Shown in pieces: positions 1-8,908 of a stretch of DNA of 37,882 nt (position 1 is the stretch's first letter; each line of letters starts with the position of its first letter). The translations under genes were made by a program, and so were the position numbers. Under the pieces are notes generated by a model. The model made no database searches. It saw only the letters and a program-made list of their open reading frames with translations, and was not told where the DNA came from. Where the stretch lies: NCBI GenBank assembly GCA_002314445.1, contig DCFX01000024.1, forward strand, positions 1-37,882, read 5' to 3'. This DNA is from Treponema sp. UBA1793 (GTDB lineage: Bacteria; Spirochaetota; Spirochaetia; Treponematales; Treponemataceae).

Positions 1-299
1 CGCCCTCTTAGGCCGGATACCCGTTGTTGCCTTGGTGAGCCGTTACCTCGCCAACCAGCTGATGGGCCGCAGGCCGTTCCTTCAGCGGAGCCGGAGCTCC
101 TTTCCTCGCATACCTCTGACATATGCGACCGTACCCGGTATTATCCTATATTTCTACAGGCTATCCCGGTCTGAAGGGTACGTCACCCACGTGTTACTCA
201 CCAGTCCGCCGCTCTCGGCATTGCTGCCTACCGCTCGACTTGCATGGTTAAGACGCGCCGCCAGCGTTCGTTCTGAGCCAGGATCAAACTCTCCATGAT
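1..299 (-). rRNA. rrs: 16S ribosomal RNA, 5' end (partial)
   Basis: The minus strand carries the universal 5' motif AGAGTTTGATCCTGGCTCAG (292 down to 273), which is E. coli position 8, so the mature end lies near 299. Further in, the strand reads through the conserved helix that gives GTAACGGCTCACCAAGGC and the treponeme-like GGTATCCGGCCTAAGAGG close to the window edge. Only about the first 300 bases are present; the rest of the gene and the rrn operon continue to the left. The boundary is placed by analogy with E. coli and may be off by a few bases. Confidence 0.95.
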
Positions 300-540
300 T
301 ATTTTTCACTGCCATTGCTGGCAGCGATTTTTTCATAAATCGTTCAATTCCTTCTCACTATTATTGTAAAAAGAATTGTGCCTCCCTGCTGTTACACAGG
401 AGACTGGTTGTTTTGACTTCTTTCAAAGTCGAGTCCGATTCTTGATTACCGCAGGATTTCCATCCTGCTGCTGACCTTACTTGTTCTTTCTTTCCTTCCC
501 TTTGGTTTCAAACAGCGTGTCGCTCTGTTCTGCGACGGTG
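300..540 (-). other. 16S rRNA leader with short hairpins
   Basis: About 240 bases lie between the rrn promoter and the 16S gene and hold no credible protein gene. Three short inverted repeats are visible: CTGCCA/TGGCAG (309-324, 4-base loop), an imperfect one at 415-430 (GACTT/AAGTC), and GCAGGAT/ATCCTGC (451-468, 4-base loop). Such leaders normally hold antitermination signals and one half of the RNase III processing stalk. I did not find a clear boxA. The partner of the stalk would be outside the window. Confidence 0.6.
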
Positions 541-546
541 ATGATG

Positions 547-575
547 AATATATCATCTTACCCCTTTCTCGTCAA
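547..575 (-). promoter_or_regulatory. rRNA operon sigma-70 promoter
   Basis: On the minus strand a -35 box TTGACG (575-570) is followed after exactly 17 bases by a -10 box TATATT (552-547). Upstream of the -35 (about 576-625) the DNA is almost pure A and T with A-runs, as expected for an UP element of a strong rRNA promoter. The start of transcription should be near 540. Confidence 0.8.
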
Positions 576-630
576 TACCTCATCTCCTTTTTTTTACCAT
601 TTTTTATTTTTTAAAAATTGTATTCAGCAC

Positions 631-978
631 TTATTCATTTGCCGAAAGTATAACTTCCCTCTTCTCTATTTCCTTATTTATCCTTTTTATCTCTGTAATT
701 ATGGGCTGTATATCAGCATCACCTTCAGAAATAGTTTCCTGCCCGTCTTTAATAAATTTCTCTGCAGCCTTTTTTCCCATTATCCGAAATTGCTCGTCGC
801 GTTTACCTTCAAACTGATGTATTTCAATCCTCACAACGCTTTTATCGCTGAAATCCTGAACGACGGCACCTGCCTTATCAAGAGCTTTCTTTGAAACCTC
901 AAGGCTTTTATCTATCGCATTCTTTGAGACTGTAACACTCTTGTCTAAATATTCTTTTACCTTTTCGCTGACACTCAT
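631..978 (-). CDS. small conserved helical protein, function unknown
   Basis: This 115-residue protein has no signal peptide and no membrane segment. It is rich in Lys, Glu and Ser, and its N-terminal half (residues 1-45) has phased SKKALDKA-like repeats that should form an amphipathic helix or coiled coil, somewhat like apolipoprotein-type or phasin-like helices. The C-terminal half (about 85-110) is again helical and charged. The start is well fixed: an AGGAGG ribosome site lies 7 bases upstream of the ATG, and a TTTTCA-17-TATACT promoter precedes it. It sits between the phosphatase gene and the rRNA promoter on the same strand, with no obvious terminator, so its transcripts may run into the rrn leader. 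I do not recognise a characterised family. Confidence 0.8.
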   Translation of the reverse strand: MSVSEKVKEYLDKSVTVSKNAIDKSLEVSKKALDKAGAVVQDFSDKSVVRIEIHQFEGKRDEQFRIMGKKAAEKFIKDGQETISEGDADIQPIITEIKRINKEIEKREVILSANE

Positions 979-1015
979 ACATCATCCTCCTGTTTATGCA
1001 AATCATTTCACTTTA

Positions 1016-1044
1016 AGTATATATATAACTTGACTGTTTGAAAA
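1016..1044 (-). promoter_or_regulatory. promoter of the small helical protein gene
   Basis: The minus strand has TTTTCA (1044-1039), 17 bases, then TATACT (1021-1016). The predicted start near 1009 leaves a leader of about 30 bases that contains the AGGAGG ribosome site, a conventional arrangement. Confidence 0.5.
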
Positions 1045-1051
1045 GTTTTTT

Positions 1052-4000
1052 CTACGGACGCCGGACAGCCAGAAGCGTTAGATCATCAAGCTGTTCATCC
1101 TCCTTGAGAAATGTATACTCAAGATAGTTTGAAGCAGACGAGTCTTCTTTCTTTGCGCCGCAGTAATAATCATATCTGTTAAAATGTTCATGCAGAAACG
1201 TGTCGATTTTTTTGTCAACGCGGACTGTATCGGCTGCCGTTACATCAGGGGCTTTGTACATCCTGAAAACTTTTTCGACAGAGGCAAGTGCTATGACTGC
1301 TTCCTCGATAGTTCCGCGGCAGGACGTAAAATCAAATATGAGTTCCTCTCCCGGAACGGGGTTATGATACTTTTCAAGCGTGTATGTTTTTCCGGCAAAG
1401 ACAGCTTCTATAATAGCACGTACGCGTTCGGGCTCCATCTGTTCCGATTCCTGCCCTACTTTGTGATTACCGTGTATATCGCCTTCCTTCATTGCAGGCT
1501 CTGCACATTTCACAACAGAAAACGTGCTATCTCTGAATTTACGCGTTGCTTCTTCAATACCGTCGGTATACAGAAAAAGCACGTCGCCGGGTTTCAGTGT
1601 TGTTTTTTCAACTTTAAAACCGCCTTTCATTTCGACCATAAACGAAGGAAGGGGGCCTGCGGCAGGTGTTTCTGCGAGGGTCAGTGTCTTTTCCCTGTGA
1701 GCCGCATTATCGTAAATATGCACGATATTATCGCCGGCATTGCACATAAAGACATCACCTGATACGGTATCGAACAGGCAGATGATAATCGTTGCAAATT
1801 TTCCTTTTATGCCGAGAGATTCGATAAAATCATTTATCTGGGTAACAAGCTGATTTATGAGTGTGCCGTTTTTTGTATACGACCAGTTTTCAAAATATTT
1901 CCGGAACAGCGTCGCGACGACTGTCATTATAAGGGCTGCAGGTACGCCGTGCCCCGACGCATCACACTTAATGAGAACGTACCAGCGGTTGTCGAGTTTT
2001 TTATAGTCGAAGTAATCTCCTGAAACTCCCGAAGCACCTTCATAATAACCGAAACATTGTATCGCACTCTCGTTAAGCTGCGAAATTGTTTCTTTAGAAC
2101 CATCTCTGCTTGTAAGGAGCGGAAGGAACGTCTGTTGAACGACTTTACCGTCCATAAGCAGTTTTTCATCCTGGGCAGCTTTTACAAGTCCGTGTGTCAT
2201 TTCGTTTACGGTCTCGCCGAGTAAACCTATTTCATCGTGGCTGCTTATTTCGATATCTTTGCCGTTGAGTTTGGTTTTGTCCGCGGTTTCTCCAATTACC
2301 GTAACGTGAGCTGCAAGTCTCCGGATAGGATTTACGATAATCGATGCCAGAATGAACGATCCCACAGCGCCGATACTAATTGCAAGAATCGCAATCAGTG
2401 CCGCAGTGTAAATAATTGAACGCCGGGCTGCGTCGACTGAATCAATAAGATTTATTGTTGAAACTTTTACAAAAACGATGCCCCGCACATATTCCTGTGA
2501 TGAGCCCTGCCGGTACAGGACAGGACGGTAGAACAGATAGGATGTGTTCGCGCGGTCAAGCTGATTACTATTGAAACGGGGCAGCGAACCGCCGCCTTTT
2601 GCAGACAGTTCGTTCATCGCCGTATTGAATTTATTCGTGAGCTGTGTCGTTATCTGAGCTATTTCCTCACGGCGTGCAACAGATTTTGCATCCGACTTCA
2701 GGGCAAGACTTACGCCTTCTGCATTGAGCTGTACTATATTCAAAGCTATGTCTCCCGTTTCCGACACGGCTTCGGCATTTAGTTCTGCGCATCTTTTTGC
2801 AATTTCAGAAACAGTATCATCTGTCAGTTCTGACAGACCGTACGTAAGAGATTCTGTCGCTATTTTTTTTGTAATGTCGGGATCGTTCGTAGCCCACACA
2901 TATTTCAGGCTTGTATTCTTTCCGTCCGACGGATAGCCCGTTATTGTCGCATATTCGACTTCGGCAAGCGCTGATGTCTGATCCGGCAGATAGCTGAGTT
3001 CGAGTAAGTTCTGCGCCGGCATATACGCCTTTGCGCTTGTCGAGAGTCCTTCAAGCAGCACATTGACACGCTGCTCAAGTCCCTGCGCCAGTGTCTGTTC
3101 CTGTGTCCTGACCATATTGATTCCGAGCGGAATCGAAACAAGCAGAACTATCATAATGACAAGGAACGAGGTGAATCCCATAAGCTTTATTTTGAGGCTT
3201 ATTCCTTTCTGCTTAAGCTGTGATGTTCTTTGTTTTTCTTTCAGCGGCATAGCGTCTCCTGTGACAAGTGCCCGTATTTCCTTACGGACGATAACTGTAT
3301 CTTTTGCCGTTTGAATAAGTCCGTGCATTGCAAACACCATTCCTGCAAAGGCAAGTACAAACACACTCCACAGCAAAATCGTTCCAACCTGAACATGATA
3401 TTTCCACGTTTTTTTATACGGAGTCCACGATGGAACATACGTATACTGTTTTTCAATTTTGACGGTACCATTCTGCTCTATGCGCAACAGAGGAGCGCTC
3501 ATATAGAGCCCCCTGGAAGGATGAAGCAGACCTATACGGTACAGACCTTCGGACAGTGTATTGCCGAGCTGTATGTCGGTAATACGATTGTCAGACTTAA
3601 CTTTGAATGCGCCGTCTGAACGTTCAAGAGTCATGTCGTACGGTTCCTTTCCATCACGGTCTATATAAATTCTGCTGACAGTCCCGTCGTACGTAAAACC
3701 GCCGCCTATAATGTTGAGCGTTACGTTGCCGAAAACGTCGGCAGCGCGGTTGACAGAAAGCAGATACGTAGACGGAACATATTTATTAAGCATGAACATG
3801 ACTACAGCAGGCTTTCCGATATTTCCGACAGTATCAACAGCTGCAACAGAAAACGCATACAGACCGTTATATCTGTTTGTATACGATGTACCGGTACTCA
3901 TTCCCATAACACGGCGGGGCGGCATATCAACTCTGGAAACATCGTTTTCATGCTGCTGCATGAATGCGGACGTAATTGCTGCAGCCTCTTCATCACTCAG

Positions 4001-5710
4001 CGTAACAGGGTGCCGCTTTGTTTCCGCCAGACGTCCGTCAACAGGTGCAAGATACTGAAGGTTCCATGTATACCCGGCAACATCATCATCTGCGGCATCC
4101 GGCTGCCACTGCATGCTGAAGGTATTTGATTGTACAAAACCGAATTTATCCTTTTCGGGAACAATGATGGAAGGAGGCAGCGGCGGGGTTAAATCAAGAT
4201 AATAAGTGAGCTCAGAAGATGCTGACCAGTTGCCTGCATAGTCGACGGCGCGGGCTTTAAAATACCACTTTCCTTCGGCATCGGCATTAACCGAGATTGT
4301 GCGTTCCGAAGGCAGATTCATGTACTGTTCCGGCGGTTCCACCTGCGGATCCCGCGACCAGCACCATGAAAAGCCTGCTATTCCTGATGAATCAGCAGGA
4401 AGCGTGACACGTATCTTTACCCTTTCTGCGGTGGAACGTTTTCCCTCTGTAAACGACAATGCAGAAACAGCAGGTTTCATGACAGAAGTGTCGGGGTCCA
4501 GCCGGAAGATATGCGGCTCCCCTTTTTTCTGCAGCGGATTTTCCTGCCAGACAAACGAAAGTTTTTTTCCGCCCGAGATTACGAGAGGAAATGCAAATAA
4601 ATCAGGCTGTCTGCCGGAAGAAAGAGCTGTCTCATTCCACAAATATCCGTTCTTCTGCGCAAAATGAACGGATTCTGAACCATGCCGGGTATCAAACCAG
4701 ACGAGAGACAGTAAATTGTCGTATGAAAAAAGCACTGCACGATTCGCGTTACCCTGCGTGCTTATTTCTTCTGCGCTGCCGGGAACCAGACCTTCCTTCG
4801 TAACCTGCGCAACCCATATGTGGGAATTTTCGGAATTATAATATGTTCTCTCCCACGCCATATATGTTGTTCCGTTGAATATATATAAATACGGACGCTG
4901 ATTATGATATGCAGAAAAATCATGCGAATCACCGGATGCAAGAGATTCGCTGCCCGTAATGAGAACGGGATCGCTCCACGTAAAACCTTCATTTGATGAA
5001 ACAGTTTCATACAGCTGATATGAAATACGGTTCCCGTTTATATATTGTGCCTGAAAAACGACAGTCTCTCCGTCAGCCGTTGCGGCAAGGACAGGAACAA
5101 AGGGATTTGTCATTTTCATTGCGGGTTGAAAATCAGTGAAAGACGACCAGTCCGAACCGTTGTTCGACGATGCAGTACGCATGGAAAAAGATTCATTTTC
5201 TCCTAGTACCGTGAAAAGAATAAATTTCCCTGATTTAGTCGTGTAAATACGCGGCGCAACAAGCGGCTTTTCCTGCCGGGACAGATCAGTCTTCGTAAAT
5301 GAAACAGCTCCGTTATTAGAAATGAAAATCGAAATCCTGTTCACATCAGAAAGAGCGGCAACGGCAATTCTGCCGCTTTGAGACACAGCCGCAGAATACA
5401 TATCGGGGACGTCTCCTGAATAACGGAACGGGCCTGCGAACCTGCTGTTTGTCTGCCATGTCCCGCTGCTGTCAATATACTGGCATGTAAGCCATATGTT
5501 TTCAGATGATGTGTCTACTTCCTGCCAGAATATGTACGTACTGTTTCCGTTGGTCACCGCACGAGGAAATCTAGTGTCGGTATCTGTAATGCGGACCGGG
5601 TTCTCCCAATAAAAATCACGCGCAGCAGCTTTTGTCGTCGAACAGACAAGAAGCAGTGACGATACGAATGAGAAAATTATTATTTTAAATGTACTGTTAC
5701 TGTTTTTCAT
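1052..5710 (-). CDS. membrane sensor with HAMP and SpoIIE/PP2C serine phosphatase domain
   Basis: This 1552-residue receptor-phosphatase probably dephosphorylates an anti-sigma-factor antagonist (STAS) protein in response to an extracytoplasmic signal. In order: signal peptide (1-30); a beta-rich region with Asp-box/BNR-like repeats resembling a sialidase-type propeller (about 35-405); two Fn3/Ig-like segments (about 410-510 and 510-645); a further beta domain (650-750); a membrane segment (776-799); a second (842-866); an extracytoplasmic sensor segment (867-1097); a third membrane segment (1099-1125); HAMP (about 1120-1175); and the PP2C/SpoIIE domain (1217-1552). The phosphatase metal residues look intact: SGDYFD (1230-1235), DASGHG (1250-1255), YTDG (1381-1384) and LDDLT (1541-1545). 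The ATG overlaps the stop of the upstream helical-repeat gene (TAATG), so the two are translationally coupled. T. pallidum has a comparable SpoIIE protein near its UPF0164 genes (recalled, not checked). The substrate is not in this window. Confidence 0.88.
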   Translation of the reverse strand: MKNSNSTFKIIIFSFVSSLLLVCSTTKAAARDFYWENPVRITDTDTRFPRAVTNGNSTYIFWQEVDTSSENIWLTCQYIDSSGTWQTNSRFAGPFRYSGDVPDMYSAAVSQSGRIAVAALSDVNRISIFISNNGAVSFTKTDLSRQEKPLVAPRIYTTKSGKFILFTVLGENESFSMRTASSNNGSDWSSFTDFQPAMKMTNPFVPVLAATADGETVVFQAQYINGNRISYQLYETVSSNEGFTWSDPVLITGSESLASGDSHDFSAYHNQRPYLYIFNGTTYMAWERTYYNSENSHIWVAQVTKEGLVPGSAEEISTQGNANRAVLFSYDNLLSLVWFDTRHGSESVHFAQKNGYLWNETALSSGRQPDLFAFPLVISGGKKLSFVWQENPLQKKGEPHIFRLDPDTSVMKPAVSALSFTEGKRSTAERVKIRVTLPADSSGIAGFSWCWSRDPQVEPPEQYMNLPSERTISVNADAEGKWYFKARAVDYAGNWSASSELTYYLDLTPPLPPSIIVPEKDKFGFVQSNTFSMQWQPDAADDDVAGYTWNLQYLAPVDGRLAETKRHPVTLSDEEAAAITSAFMQQHENDVSRVDMPPRRVMGMSTGTSYTNRYNGLYAFSVAAVDTVGNIGKPAVVMFMLNKYVPSTYLLSVNRAADVFGNVTLNIIGGGFTYDGTVSRIYIDRDGKEPYDMTLERSDGAFKVKSDNRITDIQLGNTLSEGLYRIGLLHPSRGLYMSAPLLRIEQNGTVKIEKQYTYVPSWTPYKKTWKYHVQVGTILLWSVFVLAFAGMVFAMHGLIQTAKDTVIVRKEIRALVTGDAMPLKEKQRTSQLKQKGISLKIKLMGFTSFLVIMIVLLVSIPLGINMVRTQEQTLAQGLEQRVNVLLEGLSTSAKAYMPAQNLLELSYLPDQTSALAEVEYATITGYPSDGKNTSLKYVWATNDPDITKKIATESLTYGLSELTDDTVSEIAKRCAELNAEAVSETGDIALNIVQLNAEGVSLALKSDAKSVARREEIAQITTQLTNKFNTAMNELSAKGGGSLPRFNSNQLDRANTSYLFYRPVLYRQGSSQEYVRGIVFVKVSTINLIDSVDAARRSIIYTAALIAILAISIGAVGSFILASIIVNPIRRLAAHVTVIGETADKTKLNGKDIEISSHDEIGLLGETVNEMTHGLVKAAQDEKLLMDGKVVQQTFLPLLTSRDGSKETISQLNESAIQCFGYYEGASGVSGDYFDYKKLDNRWYVLIKCDASGHGVPAALIMTVVATLFRKYFENWSYTKNGTLINQLVTQINDFIESLGIKGKFATIIICLFDTVSGDVFMCNAGDNIVHIYDNAAHREKTLTLAETPAAGPLPSFMVEMKGGFKVEKTTLKPGDVLFLYTDGIEEATRKFRDSTFSVVKCAEPAMKEGDIHGNHKVGQESEQMEPERVRAIIEAVFAGKTYTLEKYHNPVPGEELIFDFTSCRGTIEEAVIALASVEKVFRMYKAPDVTAADTVRVDKKIDTFLHEHFNRYDYYCGAKKEDSSASNYLEYTFLKEDEQLDDLTLLAVRRP

Positions 5711-8700
5711 TATAACAAAGCCTTGATTTTTTTCTGCAGGTCAAGAATCTTCGACGAGCGCCTGTTCCCCTGTTTCTGCAGCAGCTGCTCTACGAGCGCA
5801 TTTGCAGTAACGATATTGTTGTTCTGCATTTCCGTAATAGCCTGCTGATACTTTGCCTCATCTTCCGATGAAAGAACAACAGCAGCTTTACCACCGATCG
5901 ACGTCTGTATCCTGTCTTTGAGCAGCATTGCTTCATCATTGTCCGGATTAAGCCTGATCGCTTCGTCAACATGAGAGAGTGCTGACTGCAGCTTTACTTC
6001 ATCGCGTCCCGCAGCTTCAACAATCCGCTGAGCCTCTGCGGTAAGTGATTTTGACCTGACAAGGGCTGTTCTATCAACAGGTTTCTGCCGTATTCCCAGA
6101 TCTATTTCAACATTATAAATCAGCTGCTTCAATCCCGGATACGACGGATTTATCTCATACAAGTCAAGTAAATCAGTATAGGACGACTGCTGCTTTCCTG
6201 CAATCTTGTAATTGTCACGCGCTGTATCAACACGTTTTGCGAACAAATCCTTAAACCCTGCAGGATCAAGTATCCGTTGTATGCGCAGCGTAAGAAGACT
6301 TGCATCCTGGTTAAGCGGATACACGAGCTGCAGTTCCTGGAGTTTCTGCAGAGCCAGCCTGAGCGCGGCCTTCCCTTCTTCCGTCTTTCCTTTATCGAGC
6401 AGACTGCTGCCCTGCTTAAAATACTGCTGTGCGATGCTGAGAATCTGGGACATCTCAGGATACAGCGGTGCCGCAGGCGGGATGACACGGCCTGTTTTCA
6501 TTGAAAGAGCTGTATTTACCAGTGCAAGAAGGTTCGTAATTTCTTCATCCTCATCGATGTTCGTTACTGCCCACAAAGTTTTCGCCTGCGTCAAAAAATT
6601 TTCAGCCGAATCAAAATTGCCGTTGTAATATTCATTTCGTGCTTTCGTCTTGAGCGAGCGCACCTGACGGACAATGACTTCGTTCTGCCTTGTGAGGATT
6701 TCATTACCGAGAGAGGCAATCGACGTATCGGTATTTTTCCGCAGTACCGCAGATTCCTGATAAGACAGAGATTCGTTATATTTCGTACGTGCTTCCTGAA
6801 GACGCTTACGCGCAGTATCGAAATCATTTGAAGCGAGCGCATTTCCTGCCTGAGAATAACGAAGGTCGGCCTCGTTCTGAGCGCGCTTTGCAAGCCTGAT
6901 TTGTTCCGCCGCACCAGTCTCAACTGCGGCAATAGTCTGATTCAGCGAATCAAGAACTGCGATTGAAGCAGTCACGGACTGAAGCGATGCCATATATGAT
7001 TCGACATGTTTTCCGCCGGAAAGTCGACTCTGAGCCTTTACAAGCACGGCTTTATCATCAGAGACTGCTTTTTTCAAAGCTTGTGCAGCTGTAAGTGATT
7101 CCTGCGGATATTTTGACACGATTCCCGTAGATCCATCTTTCACACCGTTATACAGCTTCTGGAGTGCTGCAAAATCGGCTTTCCGCAGTTCTGTATACGA
7201 CGTACCGCATAAAGCATAATACGATGCAGCCTTTCCCCAGAAAGTCGTAACAGACGTTTTTTCAAACGAGGAAGCATAGTCGTTGAGCTTCCTGTAGGCT
7301 GTATCGAGAGAGTCCCACAAAAGCACGCCGGTCTTCTTCTGCACGGCTTTTGTGACATTTTCAGGTTCTGAAACAAGGACAGCGGCATCCGCCTCCGGTT
7401 TCATCAGCACATACGGAACGGCCCATGCAGACGATGTCAGTACGTAGACTGCATCATCTGCAGTCATTTTTTCTATTTCTGCAGAAGCGGCAAGCAAATC
7501 TTCCGCATACGTATTTCCTGCAAGCTCCGCTTCTCCGGGATCAGCAGGAACTGCAAGCGACGACGCTTTTGCTTCTACAGCCACCATGCGGTCAGCAGAT
7601 GACAGCAGTGCTATAATCCGGCCGGATACGCCCTCTGCATAATTCAGGGAAATGACAAAATCAGGATGCGTCTTTTCCTGTGTTCCACCGTCTTCCGTCT
7701 TGAGCAATGCATACAATCCATTTACGGAATTTCCAAGCGACGCAAATTTAATAAGAGAATCAAGCGGCTGTCGGGACGGTACGGAACCGCCTGCAAAAAG
7801 GTCACCGGAAACGGATTCGCGGAACGAATCCGCCTGACTGGTCATTACGGCAAAAATTTCGTTTTTCATGAGGTTCGTAAGCACTTCCCACTCATAATCC
7901 ATTGCAACGACAATCCCTGAATCAGGGATTGAGTCTATGCCAAATAGTAAACGCGAAATGAACGGCAGAAACGACGCATCAGTTAAGTCCGGATTACTTT
8001 TCTTCATCGATTCAAAAATTGATTTAAGGCGCCAGCCTGCACTGCACATGCTGTTGCGTACAGCAGCGTATTCAGCATACACCGTTTCGACATTCCCGAA
8101 CGCATTCTGAGCCTGCACAATATCCTTAGAGCGGACAGCTTTCACAAATGCGTTCACAGCATCGTCCAATCTCACTTGGATTGCCTTATATGCCGAAATT
8201 TCTTTATCGACCCGACCGAGTGCGGCCTTTACAGGTTCTACAATGTCCCGGGCTGTATTCTGGTCGAAAAAATCATCCTGATACATATAAAATCCGGTCC
8301 GCACGGTATCCACGCTGCCGCCGTAATTTCTCTGATGCGTAAGCTCCGCACTTGATTTCATGATTTCCGTAAACTGCAGACGGTAATAGTTAAACTGGGC
8401 AGCGACCTTTGCATCGCGGATGAATGCAAGCTGTTTCTCGGACGGATGCCGTTCGAGCGCTTCCAGCTGATTCGTAAGGGCAAGTATTTTTTCATCGTTC
8501 TGAGGATCGTTTTGAATTACATCGATAAGAGTATTTGCAAGCACCGTATATTTATTACGTGCATCCATGATTTTTCTGATGCGCTTTTGAGCCGCGTCAA
8601 AGTCTTCCGGATATTTTTCGATATAGAGATAAAGTTCGGTAAGGGCCTTATCATAACTCGTGTCTTTTATTAAAGAATCAATCTCAGGCAGAGACATAAT

Positions 8701-8781
8701 TTTTTTTCCGTCTTCTGCAAAAAACGGTATGGAAGAGAGAATCATGCATAGTATGATTGCAAGCCGGATTTTTCCGTTCAT
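5710..8781 (-). CDS. exported TPR-like helical repeat protein coupled to the SpoIIE receptor
   Basis: A 1023-residue protein with an N-terminal signal peptide (about 1-22, ending near FFAED). The rest is almost wholly alpha-helical with degenerate tetratricopeptide-like units. Clear ones are near residues 42-75 (YDKALTELYLYIEKYPED), near the middle (YYNGNFDSAENFL), and in the C-terminal quarter (KGKTEEGKAALRLALQKL; HVDEAIRLNPDNDEAM). The centre (about 600-720) is likely coiled coil. It is periplasmic or outer-membrane associated by signal, so its natural partner is the extracytoplasmic beta domain of the phosphatase encoded directly downstream with a 1-base overlap. That partnership is inferred from coupling only. 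A GGA-type ribosome site about 10 bases upstream supports the ATG. No enzymatic motif was seen. Confidence 0.8.
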   Translation of the reverse strand: MNGKIRLAIILCMILSSIPFFAEDGKKIMSLPEIDSLIKDTSYDKALTELYLYIEKYPEDFDAAQKRIRKIMDARNKYTVLANTLIDVIQNDPQNDEKILALTNQLEALERHPSEKQLAFIRDAKVAAQFNYYRLQFTEIMKSSAELTHQRNYGGSVDTVRTGFYMYQDDFFDQNTARDIVEPVKAALGRVDKEISAYKAIQVRLDDAVNAFVKAVRSKDIVQAQNAFGNVETVYAEYAAVRNSMCSAGWRLKSIFESMKKSNPDLTDASFLPFISRLLFGIDSIPDSGIVVAMDYEWEVLTNLMKNEIFAVMTSQADSFRESVSGDLFAGGSVPSRQPLDSLIKFASLGNSVNGLYALLKTEDGGTQEKTHPDFVISLNYAEGVSGRIIALLSSADRMVAVEAKASSLAVPADPGEAELAGNTYAEDLLAASAEIEKMTADDAVYVLTSSAWAVPYVLMKPEADAAVLVSEPENVTKAVQKKTGVLLWDSLDTAYRKLNDYASSFEKTSVTTFWGKAASYYALCGTSYTELRKADFAALQKLYNGVKDGSTGIVSKYPQESLTAAQALKKAVSDDKAVLVKAQSRLSGGKHVESYMASLQSVTASIAVLDSLNQTIAAVETGAAEQIRLAKRAQNEADLRYSQAGNALASNDFDTARKRLQEARTKYNESLSYQESAVLRKNTDTSIASLGNEILTRQNEVIVRQVRSLKTKARNEYYNGNFDSAENFLTQAKTLWAVTNIDEDEEITNLLALVNTALSMKTGRVIPPAAPLYPEMSQILSIAQQYFKQGSSLLDKGKTEEGKAALRLALQKLQELQLVYPLNQDASLLTLRIQRILDPAGFKDLFAKRVDTARDNYKIAGKQQSSYTDLLDLYEINPSYPGLKQLIYNVEIDLGIRQKPVDRTALVRSKSLTAEAQRIVEAAGRDEVKLQSALSHVDEAIRLNPDNDEAMLLKDRIQTSIGGKAAVVLSSEDEAKYQQAITEMQNNNIVTANALVEQLLQKQGNRRSSKILDLQKKIKALL

Positions 8782-8801
8782 TTCCAGTTCCGTACGTACT
8801 T

Positions 8802-8807
8802 GTTATA
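8802..8807 (-). promoter_or_regulatory. possible -10 box for the helical-repeat/phosphatase operon
   Basis: TATAAC on the minus strand lies about 20 bases upstream of the ATG at 8781. The -35 region (TTTTTA at 8830-8825) is poor, so this assignment is weak. Confidence 0.3.
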
Positions 8808-8898
8808 CTTTACCATCTTTTTTATAAAAATACTTTCCCCTATTATTTATCTTCGGTAATATCATTTATAAAATGGAGAAAAAAAACCGAAAATAGAG

Positions 8899-8904
8899 TA
8901 TACT
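8899..8904 (+). promoter_or_regulatory. -10 box of the UPF0164 gene, leaderless arrangement
   Basis: TATACT ends 7 bases before the second of two tandem ATG codons (8909 and 8912). There is no Shine-Dalgarno sequence at a useful distance; a GGAG at 8875-8878 is more than 30 bases away. A weak TGGAGA (-35-like) lies 19 bases upstream. The spacing suits a transcript beginning at or next to the start codon. Confidence 0.45.
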
Positions 8905-8908
8905 TATA

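Noticed and set aside
8869..8893. TAAA ... ACCGAAAA resembling a second sigma-28 promoter before the UPF0164 gene
   Set aside because: Only 6 of 8 bases of the -10 half match and the spacing is wrong by several bases; the TATACT box closer to the ATG is better.
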